From a bacterium (GTDB lineage: Bacteria > Vulcanimicrobiota > Vulcanimicrobiia > Vulcanimicrobiales > Vulcanimicrobiaceae): a stretch of 64,000 nt of DNA. A program made the position numbers and the translations under genes. Below the pieces are notes generated by a model, which was not told the origin of the DNA, made no database searches, and saw only the letters and a list, made by a program, of their open reading frames with translations. Shown here piece by piece: positions 9,276 to 17,602 of this stretch (position 1 is its first letter; each line of letters opens with the position of its first letter). The DNA is taken from positions 1 through 64,000 of the forward strand of contig JAKBKY010000007.1 of the NCBI GenBank assembly GCA_021832345.1. Reading direction: 5' to 3'.

Positions 9276-10424
9276 GTGCACCTCGGAGTCTACGTCCACC
9301 TCCCCTTCTGCCCGTACATCTGCCCCTACTGCGACTTTGCCAAGTGGCCGATGCGAGCGCGCCGCGCGGCGGAGTATCTCGATGCCTTGCGCGCGGAGCT
9401 GGCCCGCACACCCGGCGTGGAAGCCGCGACGATCTTTCTCGGCGGCGGTACCCCGAACAGCTACCCGGCGCAGACGCTCAGTGCGCTCATCGTCGACCTT
9501 CGCGCCCAGTTTCCACCTGCTCCGGGATCGCTCCGGGAGATCACCGTCGACATCAATCCAGAGCTGGTGGTCCCCGGCGATTTCGATGCGTACGTGGCAG
9601 CCGGTGTGAACCGGCTCTCGATCGGCGTGCAATCGTTCGTCCCCGGCGAGATCCGGACGCTCGGTCGAAAGCACACTGCGGCACAGGTGGCAGCGGCGGT
9701 CGAGCAAGCGCGCGCGGCCGGGATCGGATCGATCTCGATGGATCTGATCTTCGGCGTTCCCGGACAGACGCAGGCGAGCTGGGAGGCGTCGTTGGATGAG
9801 GCGTTGCGCCTTGGGGTCGATCATTTTTCGACCTATGGCCTCACGGTCGAAGAAGGGACGCCGTATTTTCGGTGGCGCCGGGCTGAGCCCGCGGCCTTCT
9901 GCGATAGCGACCTGGAGGCCGATCTCTATGCTGCGGCGATCGATCGTCTCGAAGCGGCCGGTTTCGAACACTATGAGATCAGCAACTTTGCCAAACCGGG
10001 GCACCGCGCTCGGCACAACTGCAACTATTGGCGCAACGGCGAGTATCTCGGGTTCGGCGTCGGTGCGGCCTCCTATCGCGACGGCGTACGTTCGGTCCAT
10101 ACGCGCAACCTTTCGGCCTATATCTCGGCGGCGATGAACGGTAGCGCGATTCCAGGAGAATCGGAACGGCTGGAAGGCGCCCGGCGTGCCGGTGAGGCGG
10201 CGATGCTCGCGTTGCGCACGGAGCAAGGGGTCGATCTCCCCGAGTTCAAAGAGCGGTATGGGGTGGATTTCTTGGCGTACTACGCACCCGTTATCGAGGG
10301 CCTGCGGGCCGCCGGCCTGCTCGTCATCGAGGGTGCCTGCGTGCGACTCACGAGACGAGGACGGTTCCTTGCCAATGACGCCTGTGGAGCGGTGGTAACA
10401 TTCGAACAGCCAGCGGAAACCTAG
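9276..10424 (+). CDS. hemW: Radical SAM protein HemW (heme chaperone-like)
   Basis: The 382-residue protein has the radical-SAM cluster motif CPYICPYC at residues 12-19 and the glycine-rich LGGGTPNSY segment. It also has the HemW diagnostic HNCNYW near residue 247, which separates it from true coproporphyrinogen dehydrogenase HemN. HemW proteins bind heme and are thought to insert it into respiratory enzymes. A GTG start at 9276 places the conserved HLPFC directly after the N-terminus. It follows the second degV gene by 9 nt. Confidence 0.9.
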   Translation: MHLGVYVHLPFCPYICPYCDFAKWPMRARRAAEYLDALRAELARTPGVEAATIFLGGGTPNSYPAQTLSALIVDLRAQFPPAPGSLREITVDINPELVVPGDFDAYVAAGVNRLSIGVQSFVPGEIRTLGRKHTAAQVAAAVEQARAAGIGSISMDLIFGVPGQTQASWEASLDEALRLGVDHFSTYGLTVEEGTPYFRWRRAEPAAFCDSDLEADLYAAAIDRLEAAGFEHYEISNFAKPGHRARHNCNYWRNGEYLGFGVGAASYRDGVRSVHTRNLSAYISAAMNGSAIPGESERLEGARRAGEAAMLALRTEQGVDLPEFKERYGVDFLAYYAPVIEGLRAAGLLVIEGACVRLTRRGRFLANDACGAVVTFEQPAET

Positions 10425-10465
10425 CCGGCGCGATCCTGCGCACCGTCTTTGCCGTTGTCTTTGCG

Positions 10466-11491
10466 GTGACGGGATTCTTGCTCGGCCGCGAAGCCTATCT
10501 CAATGTCTTTTCGCTGCACTTCGCAAGTCAGGGGCTGCAAGACGGCTTCCTCATCATTTCCCCGATCGTCGGTGCGCTCATTGGTTTGGCAGTCGCACCG
10601 ATCGCGCAAGCGGTCTTTGAAACGGAACTCTCCAGCGCAGAGGGTGCGATAGATCGCTTGGCGCCGGCCGAGATCTTGGGCGGGGCGCTCGGGTTGATCG
10701 TGGGCCTCATCGTCTCGTTCTTGGTGAAGAGCGTTCTCTTTGAATCGATTGCGATCGCCGGCAAGCCGGGTAGTTATATTGCGATCGCGCTCTATATCAT
10801 CGTGAGTATCTTCACGGCATATCTGGGGGCACGGGTAGGTGCGAAGAATCGCTTGGCCCCGTTTGTGGCACCACGCGGCCTGAACACCGGCACGTCAAAA
10901 GTGATCGATACGTCGGTGATCGTCGATGGGCGGATTGTCGAGATCATCGAGAGTGGATTCTTGGAAGGCCCGCTGATCGTACCGCGTTTCGTTCTGCGCG
11001 AACTTCAGGCGATCGCTGATTCAGCCGATTCGCTCAAACGGACGCGCGGGCGTCGCGGGCTGGAAGTCTTGGCGCGCCTTCAGGAGCGTGCGGTGCTCGA
11101 GATAGGAGAGCGCGATTACGATGACCTTCCTCCCGGCAGTGTCGATGCAAAACTCGTGCGCTTGGCGCGCGAACTTGGCGCGAAGCTCGTCACCAATGAC
11201 TTCAACCTCAATCAAGTGGCGCACGTGGAGGGAGTTGCGGTGCTCAACATCAACGAGCTGGCCGGAGCGGTGAAACCGGCCGTTCTCCCTGGAGAAGAAC
11301 TTCATGTCAGCGTCATCCGTGAAGGCAAGGAACCGCAGCAGGGAGTCGGATATCTCGATGACGGCACGATGATCATCGTTGAGAATGGGCGACGCTCGGT
11401 TGGAAGCGATGTCGACGTGGTGGTGACAAGTGTCCTACAGACGGCCGCTGGGCGAATGATCTTCGCCCGGCGGCGCGACGGTGTTCGCTAG
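10466..11491 (+). CDS. PIN/TRAM domain membrane protein (YacL-like)
   Basis: About four hydrophobic N-terminal segments are followed by a PIN nuclease-fold domain beginning [11 protein letters not shown] near residue 147. A C-terminal TRAM domain ([13 protein letters not shown]...[11 protein letters not shown]) ends the protein. The same architecture in Bacillus YacL is encoded just before ispD, as here. Its role is not firmly known; RNA binding or cleavage is plausible. The GTG at 10466 cuts into the first membrane helix. The frame is open back to 10379 with no ATG, GTG or TTG, so the real start may be an unusual codon (for example CTG at 10436 or ATT at 10400). Confidence 0.85.
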   Translation: MTGFLLGREAYLNVFSLHFASQGLQDGFLIISPIVGALIGLAVAPIAQAVFETELSSAEGAIDRLAPAEILGGALGLIVGLIVSFLVKSVLFESIAIAGKPGSYIAIALYIIVSIFTAYLGARVGAKNRLAPFVAPRGLNTGTSKVIDTSVIVDGRIVEIIESGFLEGPLIVPRFVLRELQAIADSADSLKRTRGRRGLEVLARLQERAVLEIGERDYDDLPPGSVDAKLVRLARELGAKLVTNDFNLNQVAHVEGVAVLNINELAGAVKPAVLPGEELHVSVIREGKEPQQGVGYLDDGTMIIVENGRRSVGSDVDVVVTSVLQTAAGRMIFARRRDGVR

Positions 11492-12195
11492 TGCGCTGGT
11501 GCGCGGTGGTGGTGGCTGCCGGGCGCGGTACGCGCTTTGGCGCTCCGAAACAACTCGTCGATCTCGCAGGCGCGCCGTTGCTCGCGTGGTCGCTGCGATG
11601 CTTTGCTCTCGTCGCGCAGATCCAAGGGGTTGTGATCGTTACCGAAAGCGAATGGTTGGATCAGGTGCGTGATCTGTGCCGGGCAGAGGTGCGTGTGCCC
11701 GCGTGCGAGGTCGTCCCCGGCGGGGCGACGCGCCAGGAGAGCGTTAGGCTCGGGTTATCGTCGGTGCCGTCCGGCTTTGACGCCGTCTTGGTGCACGATG
11801 GAGCCCGCCCACTCGTCTTAGCGCAGGACGTGTGCCGTGGGATGGAGGCGGTCGGCGCCGGGAGGGCGGCGATTCTGGCAGCCCCGGTCGTAGACACGAT
11901 CAAACAAGTTCGTTCGCTGCAGCTCGTGGTCGCCGCCACGTTGCCTCGCGCGGGGTTGTGGGCGGCGCAGACGCCGCAGTTCGCGCTACTCGATGATCTG
12001 CGGAGCGCTCACGCCCGTGCGTATGACGACGGCGTGCAGGCCACCGATGACGCCGCGCTCCTGGAGCGGCTCGGCATGGAGGTCGCTATCGTTGCCGTCA
12101 GCGGTGAGAATTTCAAGGTGACGTATCCGGCAGATATCGAGCGTGCCGCCGTCGTGCTCAAAGCGCGCCGAGCCGGTGTCGAGGTGCCCTCGTAA
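11491..12195 (+). CDS. ispD: 2-C-methyl-D-erythritol 4-phosphate cytidylyltransferase
   Basis: The 234-residue enzyme adds CMP to methylerythritol phosphate in the MEP isoprenoid pathway. Seen motifs are the N-terminal AAGRGTRFG CTP-binding loop, VPGGATRQESV, VLVHDGARP and AAQTPQ. The start is GTG. It shares one base with the preceding PIN/TRAM gene and with ispF, so the three are translationally linked. Confidence 0.94.
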   Translation: MRWCAVVVAAGRGTRFGAPKQLVDLAGAPLLAWSLRCFALVAQIQGVVIVTESEWLDQVRDLCRAEVRVPACEVVPGGATRQESVRLGLSSVPSGFDAVLVHDGARPLVLAQDVCRGMEAVGAGRAAILAAPVVDTIKQVRSLQLVVAATLPRAGLWAAQTPQFALLDDLRSAHARAYDDGVQATDDAALLERLGMEVAIVAVSGENFKVTYPADIERAAVVLKARRAGVEVPS

Positions 12196-12674
12196 TGCGG
12201 ATCGGTCACGGCTTCGACGCGCATCGTTTGGCTGCCGGGCGCCGCTTTCTGCTGGCCGGCGTCGAGATCGAGGCGCAGGTGGGTCCGCTCGGTTACTCCG
12301 ATGCGGATCTGCTGGCGCATGCGGTGGCCGATGCCGTCTTGGGCGCCGCAGCGTTAGGCGATCTCGGCGAACACTTCCCATCGAGCGACGAACGTTTTCG
12401 CGATGCCGATTCCATGGAGCTGTTGCGCGCCTGCGTCGCGATGCTGCATCGAGCTGGGTATACCGTCAAGAATGTCGATGCGACGGTGGTGCTCGAGCGT
12501 CCGCATCTGGCCCGCTATGCGGCCCGGATGCGTTCTGCCTTGGCCGAGAGTCTGGGCATCCCGACGGGTGCCGTCAGCGTGAAGGCCAAGAGCAGCGACG
12601 GCCTGGGATACACGGGCGACGGCAGCGGCATCGCCGTCTATGCGGTTGCTTCTATCGAGGAGAGCAGGTTGTGA
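12195..12674 (+). CDS. ispF: 2-C-methyl-D-erythritol 2,4-cyclodiphosphate synthase
   Basis: The 159-residue enzyme acts after ispD in the MEP pathway. The N-terminal RIGHGFDAHR carries the zinc-binding Asp and His; LLAGVEI, GYSDADLLAHAVADA, FPSSDERF and KAKSSDGLGYTG are all canonical. The ATG overlaps the ispD stop (TAATG). The stop overlaps the next GTG start. Confidence 0.96.
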   Translation: MRIGHGFDAHRLAAGRRFLLAGVEIEAQVGPLGYSDADLLAHAVADAVLGAAALGDLGEHFPSSDERFRDADSMELLRACVAMLHRAGYTVKNVDATVVLERPHLARYAARMRSALAESLGIPTGAVSVKAKSSDGLGYTGDGSGIAVYAVASIEESRL

Positions 12675-13225
12675 GCGACCGGCGCGCTACGGCGCTGGCG
12701 GCGCTGATGCAGCAGTGGGGATTCCTTGAGAGCCCGCCGCCGCCGGCTGCGCTGCGCTGGATTGCGATCTTTCTCGATGCGTACGGCCAGCGGCTGCAGA
12801 GTCTCGATGAGGCTGCGCCCTTTGTCGCTGCTTTGCGGGAAGAGGCCTGCTTCGTGCCGGCGTTGGAGCTGGAGCGGCTGCGCCGCCGCGAGGTGCTCTT
12901 CTTTCTGGATACGGTGGCTCAGTACGTCGACGACCAGCCGGAGCTCATGGGCTTGCCGCTCGAAGAGGATCTGCCCGTCATCGCCGCAGAGTTTGGGCTC
13001 TCGGCCGAGGACGGCGAACGTGCGCTGGCGATGGCGTTGACCGGAACGCTGGACGGGCCACCCTTGAGGTTGCTCTTCCCGTTGCTCGGGCACGACCGCA
13101 TCCTGATACGAATCGGAGCGATCAACTCGAAGCTGCTGCACGGCCGCGGCTTGGAACCGATCGCTTTCGGCCCCGATGGGAGACCGTTCGAGCCGATTCG
13201 GGGGAGCAAGCCCAACGCCTGCTAA
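12671..13225 (+). CDS. Stand-alone domain resembling the GluRS anticodon-binding region
   Basis: The 184-residue product is entirely helical in character and resembles the C-terminal anticodon-binding part of glutamyl-tRNA synthetase (GltX). The best match is the late ALTGTLDGPPL...LFPLLGHDRILIRI stretch, which mirrors the ALTGR.SGP...LLG...RI ending of GltX. No catalytic HIGH or KMSKS motif is present. The GTG start overlaps the ispF stop by 4 nt. It could be a paralogue split from gltX, a regulator, or a partner of a truncated synthetase elsewhere. The fold assignment is by motif only. Confidence 0.6.
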   Translation: MSDRRATALAALMQQWGFLESPPPPAALRWIAIFLDAYGQRLQSLDEAAPFVAALREEACFVPALELERLRRREVLFFLDTVAQYVDDQPELMGLPLEEDLPVIAAEFGLSAEDGERALAMALTGTLDGPPLRLLFPLLGHDRILIRIGAINSKLLHGRGLEPIAFGPDGRPFEPIRGSKPNAC

Positions 13226-13264
13226 GCAACTGTCGCTTGACGCTGCGGTTTAGACTGGTATGGC

Positions 13265-13939
13265 ATGGCCGCACCATTAAAAACCTTCCTCGCCGATCTC
13301 CACGCTCCGCTAGAACGCGACCCCGCGGTCCGTGGAGTCTTCGATGTGCTGCTTTCGTATCCGGGGTTTCATGCCCTCACGGCGCACCGCATCATCCATG
13401 CTCTCCACGGGCTGCACGTTCCGTTCCTGCCGCGCTTTCTCTCGCACGTCGTGCGTTTTCTCACCGGAATCGAGATCCATCCCGCTGCCCTCATCGGCCC
13501 GGGGCTCTTCATCGATCACGGCATGGGAGTGGTCATCGGCGAGACGGCAGAGGTCGGCGAGAACTGCACAATCTATCAGGGGGTGACGCTTGGCGGCACC
13601 GGTCTCTCGCACGGCAAGCGGCATCCGACGCTGGGCAGGGGAGTGACCGTTGGGGTGCATGCCTGTGTGCTGGGAGCGATCACCGTCGGAGACTACTCCA
13701 AAGTCGGCGGCGGCTCGGTGGTCGTCAAGGATGTGCCTCCCAACAGCACGGTTGTCGGTATCCCCGCTCGCGTCGTGATGCAAGATGGCCGGCCGGTGCA
13801 TGCGGTGGGGGAGCGGCCCCAGGTCGATATGCCGGACCCCAATGCCGAACTGATCGCTCGGCTGAGCGCACGAGTTGCAGAGCTCGAGCGCCGCTTAGCA
13901 ACTCGTTCGAAAGGCGATGATGCCGCTACGGCTGTATAA
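13265..13939 (+). CDS. cysE: Serine O-acetyltransferase
   Basis: The 224-residue enzyme acetylates serine for cysteine synthesis. A helical N-terminal part (about 1-75) precedes a left-handed beta-helix of hexapeptide repeats: IEIHPAALIGPGLFIDHG, GVVIGETAEVG, YQGVTLGGTG, KRHPTLGRGV, VVVKDVPPNSTVVGIPARVV. The catalytic His in IDHG is present. A TAGACT hexamer at 13251-13256 lies only 8 nt before the ATG, so a very short leader is possible. It overlaps cysS by 23 nt, a common pairing that links cysteine supply with its tRNA charging. Confidence 0.93.
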   Translation: MAAPLKTFLADLHAPLERDPAVRGVFDVLLSYPGFHALTAHRIIHALHGLHVPFLPRFLSHVVRFLTGIEIHPAALIGPGLFIDHGMGVVIGETAEVGENCTIYQGVTLGGTGLSHGKRHPTLGRGVTVGVHACVLGAITVGDYSKVGGGSVVVKDVPPNSTVVGIPARVVMQDGRPVHAVGERPQVDMPDPNAELIARLSARVAELERRLATRSKGDDAATAV

Positions 13940-15344
13940 CACGCGCACTCGCTCGACGCAGAGTTTCGTGCCGCTACGCGACGATGGCGTGCGCATCTAC
14001 GTCTGCGGGCTGACGCCCTCCGCGCAGGCGCATCTCGGCCACGCTCGATCGTTCATCTTCTTCGATCTGTTACGGCGGTATCTCTTGCATCGCGGATATC
14101 GCGTGACCTACGTTCAAAACGTCACCGACATCGACGATCGGAGCATCGCTGCCGCCGCCGAAACAGGAAAGCGCTGGGATGAGGTCGTCGCGCAGTTTTA
14201 CGCATCGTTTAAGGACTCGATGAAGAAGCTGGGCGTGCGCGATCCCGACGTCGAGCCCTATGCTACGCGGTATGTTCCGCAGATCATCGAAACCATTGCG
14301 TCGCTTTTGGAGCGTGGCCACGCCTACGTTGCACAAGACGGCGTCTACTACCGGGTCGCGAGCTTCCCATCCTACGGTGAGTTGTCCCATCGGCGGATCG
14401 AGGAGCTTGAGGCAGGGGCGCGCGTGGCGATCGATGAGGCGAAGGACGATCCGCTCGACTTTGCGCTGTGGAAGTTCGCTAAACCCGGCGAGCCGTCGTG
14501 GCCTTCGCCCTGGGGCAGCGGCCGCCCGGGTTGGCACATCGAGTGTTCGGCGATGTCGCGGGCACTGCTCGACCCGGAAGGCATCGGGTTTGATATCCAT
14601 GGCGGTGGAGCCGACTTGATCTTCCCGCACCATGAGAACGAAGTTGCCCAGAGCGAGCCGCTGATGGAGCGCCCCCCGATGGCACAGTTCTGGGTCCATG
14701 GCGGGCTGCTGTTGCGTGACGGCAAGAAGATGAGTAAGTCGCTTGGGAACTTTGAGCCGTTGGCACAGGTGCTGGATCGGCACGACCCGCAGGCCGTGCG
14801 GCTGATGTTCTTGCAGACCGGCTACGGCAAGGTGATGAACTATACCGAGGAGTCACTGCTTGCGGCGCGGTCGGTCTTGGAGCGTCTGAAGGCGTCCTAC
14901 CGCGCGGCTGCGTCGGCGCGTGGCCCCGGAACGGGCGGTGCGCTGCTGGCCCGCATTGAGGCGGCACTCGATGATGACATGAATACGGCAGTCGCGCTGA
15001 GCGCACTTTTGGATGCCAAGGCGCGCGAAGCCGGGGTCGAAGAACTCTACAGCGCCCTCGACCTTTTGGGGTTGACGCCCGATGTTGCCTGGGAGCAGTC
15101 GCCGATCGCCGCGCTGCCGCCGCAGTTCCTCGAACGCGTCGCCGCGGAGCTCTCCGTTGGGCCGGGCATCGACCTCGATGCAACGAAACCGCAAGAGGTG
15201 CTTGAGCGATTGATTGCGCTACGCGTCCAGGCTCGCGCACGCAAGGACTGGGCTGAATCGGATCGTCTACGCAAGGCGCTTGCGGCCGGCGGCATCGAAG
15301 TTCACGACGACCGGGAGGGCACGACGTGGAGCGTCGTCAGCTAA
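13917..15344 (+). CDS. cysS: Cysteine--tRNA ligase
   Basis: The 475-residue class I synthetase has zinc-binding VCGLTPSA, the HLGHAR (HIGH-type) motif near residue 39, WHIECSAM, HHENEVAQSE and KKMSKSLGN near residue 271. A DALR-type helical domain ends it. Two adjacent ATGs (13917 and 13920) are possible starts. The 5' end lies inside cysE and the 3' end overlaps rlmB by 19 nt. Confidence 0.96.
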   Translation: MMPLRLYNTRTRSTQSFVPLRDDGVRIYVCGLTPSAQAHLGHARSFIFFDLLRRYLLHRGYRVTYVQNVTDIDDRSIAAAAETGKRWDEVVAQFYASFKDSMKKLGVRDPDVEPYATRYVPQIIETIASLLERGHAYVAQDGVYYRVASFPSYGELSHRRIEELEAGARVAIDEAKDDPLDFALWKFAKPGEPSWPSPWGSGRPGWHIECSAMSRALLDPEGIGFDIHGGGADLIFPHHENEVAQSEPLMERPPMAQFWVHGGLLLRDGKKMSKSLGNFEPLAQVLDRHDPQAVRLMFLQTGYGKVMNYTEESLLAARSVLERLKASYRAAASARGPGTGGALLARIEAALDDDMNTAVALSALLDAKAREAGVEELYSALDLLGLTPDVAWEQSPIAALPPQFLERVAAELSVGPGIDLDATKPQEVLERLIALRVQARARKDWAESDRLRKALAAGGIEVHDDREGTTWSVVS

Positions 15345-16171
15345 AGCGCCCCCCGTCGCGTCCGGCGGATCGACGCAAGGATGAAGATATCGTCTATGGT
15401 CTGCATGCGGTGCGCGAAGCGCTCGTCGTGGGTGACCGTCTGCGTATCGTGCATGTCGCGCAGGAGCGCGTACGCGATCAGGCCGTGCGGGCGATTCTCA
15501 AGCTCGCCCAGGAGGCAGCCGTCCCGGTGGAGTTGCAGCCGTACGGATACTTCGCGCGGTTCCCATTCAAGGCGCATCAGGGCGTGGTCGCGGTCGGTGA
15601 ACCCTTTGCCTATGCCGACCTGCATGAGGTGCTGCGCCGGCGTACGGGCGATCGCCCGGCGCTCTTCGTGCTGCTCGACCATGTGACCGACCCGCAGAAC
15701 CTGGGCGCCATCTTGCGTACGGCGGAGTGCGTGGGCGCAGATGCCGTGATTCTGCCCGAACGCAGAGCCGCCGGGGTGACGGCGACCGCCCGTAAGGCGG
15801 CGGCCGGAGCAAGCGAGCACATTCCGGTCGTGCAGGTGGCCAACCTTGCCGAGGCCATCCGAACCCTCAAGAAGGCTGGAATCTGGGTGGCGGGAGCCGA
15901 CGCGGGCCCCGACTGCCTCATGATGAGCGCTGCGGATATGGCGCGCGACGTGGCCCTGGTCATCGGTGCGGAAGGCAGTGGCCTAACCCAGCTCGTCCGC
16001 CGGGAGTGTGACTTCCTGGTGGCAATCCCGCTTTTCGGCCGGACGAGTTCGCTCAATGCCTCGGTGGCGGCCGGAGTGCTCCTCTACGAAACCCTACGGC
16101 AGCGCAAGATGTTCACAAGTGAGGCCGTGAGGGTCCTTGACGATGGAGGGGACTCCTTCTATAATCATTGA
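15326..16171 (+). CDS. rlmB: SpoU-family 23S rRNA (guanosine-2'-O)-methyltransferase RlmB
   Basis: The 281-residue protein has an N-terminal substrate-binding domain (GLHAVREAL) and a C-terminal SPOUT knot. Conserved blocks are HVTDPQNLGAILRTAECVGA, LVIGAEGSGL and the SLNASVAAGVLLYE ending that binds S-adenosylmethionine. It methylates a 2'-hydroxyl in 23S rRNA. GTG at 15326 overlaps cysS, an arrangement (cysS-rlmB) found in several phyla. The promoter of the next gene lies within its last codons. Confidence 0.92.
   Translation: MERRQLKRPPSRPADRRKDEDIVYGLHAVREALVVGDRLRIVHVAQERVRDQAVRAILKLAQEAAVPVELQPYGYFARFPFKAHQGVVAVGEPFAYADLHEVLRRRTGDRPALFVLLDHVTDPQNLGAILRTAECVGADAVILPERRAAGVTATARKAAAGASEHIPVVQVANLAEAIRTLKKAGIWVAGADAGPDCLMMSAADMARDVALVIGAEGSGLTQLVRRECDFLVAIPLFGRTSSLNASVAAGVLLYETLRQRKMFTSEAVRVLDDGGDSFYNH
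16137..16165 (+). promoter_or_regulatory. Near-consensus sigma-70 promoter of the sigH-like gene
   Basis: TTGACG (16137-16142) and a perfect TATAAT (16160-16165) are 17 nt apart, inside the 3' end of rlmB. The predicted start point near 16172 coincides with the first base of the stem-loop described next. Confidence 0.8.
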
Positions 16172-16217
16172 GATGTGTCGCGCTCGACGGGCTCCGGCCC
16201 GCGGTTTTCGACACATC
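16172..16217 (+). promoter_or_regulatory. 5' stem-loop in the sigH-like leader
   Basis: GATGTGTCG (16172-16180) pairs perfectly with CGACACATC (16209-16217). Inside, CGGGC and GCCCG form a second hairpin with a four-base loop. The structure starts at the predicted first transcribed base and ends 23 nt before the ATG. It could protect the mRNA or control translation. Confidence 0.6.
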
Positions 16218-16240
16218 GTCACTCGGAAGGTAAAGGCACG

Positions 16241-16888
16241 ATGGCAATGACCCAGCCCGCCGCGGATGGACTGGAGTACCACGAGCGCGCAGACGAAGAG
16301 CTTGTGGCGATCGCTAAAACCGGCGATAACCTCGCGATGGAGTATCTGCTCAACAAGTATAAGAACTTCGTCCGAATTAAGGCGAAGAGCTACTTTCTCA
16401 TTGGAGCGGACCGTGAGGATATCATCCAAGAAGGCATGATCGGTCTCTACAAGGCGGTTCGCGATTTCAAGGCGGATAAGCTTTCCAGCTTTCGCGCATT
16501 CGCCGAGCTGTGTATCACCCGGCAGATCATCACGGCGATTAAGACGGCGACGCGACAGAAGCACATCCCCCTCAATCAGTATATTTCGTTGAATAAGCCG
16601 ATCTACGACGAGGACAGCGAGCGGACGTTGCTCGACGTGATGGCTTCGCAGAAGACGTCGGATCCTGAGGAACTTGTGGTAACACAAGAAGTCTCCGACG
16701 ATATTCGGCAACGTATTCGTCAGAATCTCTCAGAACTCGAATCCCAGGTACTCGAATCCTATCTCGAAGGGAAGAGCTATCAGGAGATGGCCCGCGACCT
16801 CGGTCGTCACGTCAAGTCGATCGACAACGCCTTGCAGCGCGTGAAGCGCAAGATCGAGAAGAATCTCTCCGAATTCGAATTTCAGTAG
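16241..16888 (+). CDS. sigH: RNA polymerase sigma factor, SigH (sigma-30) type
   Basis: The 215-residue product aligns in pattern with Bacillus SigH. Region 2 contains DREDIIQEGMIGLYKAVRDF and FAELCITRQIITAIKTATR. Region 4 is LSELESQVLESYLEGKSYQEMA followed by the helix RHVKSIDNALQRVKRK. The ATG at 16241 has GGAAGG before it; the frame also opens upstream at 16175 but that covers the leader stem-loop. In Bacillus SigH drives entry to stationary phase; here the regulon is unknown. It follows rlmB, the same neighbourhood as in Firmicutes. Confidence 0.88.
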   Translation: MAMTQPAADGLEYHERADEELVAIAKTGDNLAMEYLLNKYKNFVRIKAKSYFLIGADREDIIQEGMIGLYKAVRDFKADKLSSFRAFAELCITRQIITAIKTATRQKHIPLNQYISLNKPIYDEDSERTLLDVMASQKTSDPEELVVTQEVSDDIRQRIRQNLSELESQVLESYLEGKSYQEMARDLGRHVKSIDNALQRVKRKIEKNLSEFEFQ

Positions 16889-16931
16889 AGATGGCGCAGA
16901 TCAAGACGGGGCCGGCTCGTTGCGGCAAACG

Positions 16932-17007
16932 TGGAGCCGACGGTGGGACTCGAACCCACGATTGGCAGTTTACAAAACTGCTGCTGTAGCCGCTGAGCCA
17001 CGCCGGC
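16932..17007 (-). tRNA. tRNA-Thr (anticodon TGT)
   Basis: The reverse strand folds as a full cloverleaf: acceptor GCCGGCG/CGTCGGC, anticodon stem GCAGT/ACTGC with loop TTTGTAA, T-arm GTGGG TTCGAGT CCCAC. TCCA at the 3' end (16935-16932) is genome-encoded. It lies opposite in orientation to the three tRNAs that follow. Confidence 0.93.
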
Positions 17008-17159
17008 CGAGATGTTGGCGTTCGCGCCTGGCGGGGTTCAACGTTGCAACCGGCCTTCCTGGGATTCCTACGGGTCCTCGTGGAGGGTACGGTGGCGTCG
17101 ATGAGAAGTGGTGACGAGGAGTTGGGTGCGGTCGCAGCGTACCTGGGCCCGTCACGCCT

Positions 17160-17244
17160 GGGTAGGTGGCCGAGTGGTTAATGGCACCAGACTGTAAATT
17201 TGGCGCGCGAAAGCGCTACGCTGGTTCGAATCCAGCCCTGCCCA
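17160..17244 (+). tRNA. tRNA-Tyr (anticodon GTA)
   Basis: Class II tRNA with a 7-bp acceptor GGGTAGG/CCTGCCC, anticodon loop CTGTAAA and a long variable arm (GCGCG CGAAAG CGC). The 3' CCA is not encoded, unlike its neighbours. Confidence 0.94.
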
Positions 17245-17263
17245 AACTTCGCCCTAGACGCCG

Positions 17264-17337
17264 GCGGGCGTTGCATAATGGTAATGCCCTTGCCTTCCAA
17301 GCAAGAGTCGCGGGTTCGATTCCCGCCGCCCGCTCCA
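17264..17337 (+). tRNA. tRNA-Gly (anticodon TCC)
   Basis: Acceptor GCGGGCG/CGCCCGC, anticodon stem CTTGC/GCAAG with loop CTTCCAA, T-arm GCGGG TTCGATT CCCGC; encoded CCA at 17335-17337. Confidence 0.94.
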
Positions 17338-17421
17338 GGACCCGCGACGCTCTCCCGGGCGCGCAGGGTCACGAGGCGGCGGTCGCGTAAGAACCTCTGC
17401 TCAAGACGCTGGTCGCAGCGG

Positions 17422-17496
17422 GCCGTTGTAGCTCAGTGGTAGAGCACGTCCTTGGTAAGGACGAGGCCATGGGTTCAATCCCCATCAACGGCTCCA
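17422..17496 (+). tRNA. tRNA-Thr (anticodon GGT)
   Basis: Acceptor GCCGTTG/CAACGGC, anticodon stem CGTCC/GGACG with loop TTGGTAA, T-arm ATGGG TTCAATC CCCAT; encoded CCA. The Thr-Tyr-Gly-Thr set with these anticodons matches the tRNA cluster found before tufB in Escherichia coli, but tuf is absent here. Confidence 0.94.
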
Positions 17497-17602
17497 TGCT
17501 CTCGCGCTGCCGCGAGACGCCCTTAAGTTCCAAGCTCGTTCGTGACGATACCGTTAAGACCGGTGGTAATGCGAATCTCGCTGCATTCGACGGGAGGCAG
17601 TT

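Noticed and set aside
9273-10226. Reverse-strand frame opposite hemW
   Set aside because: Shadow of a GC-rich coding region; no family pattern.
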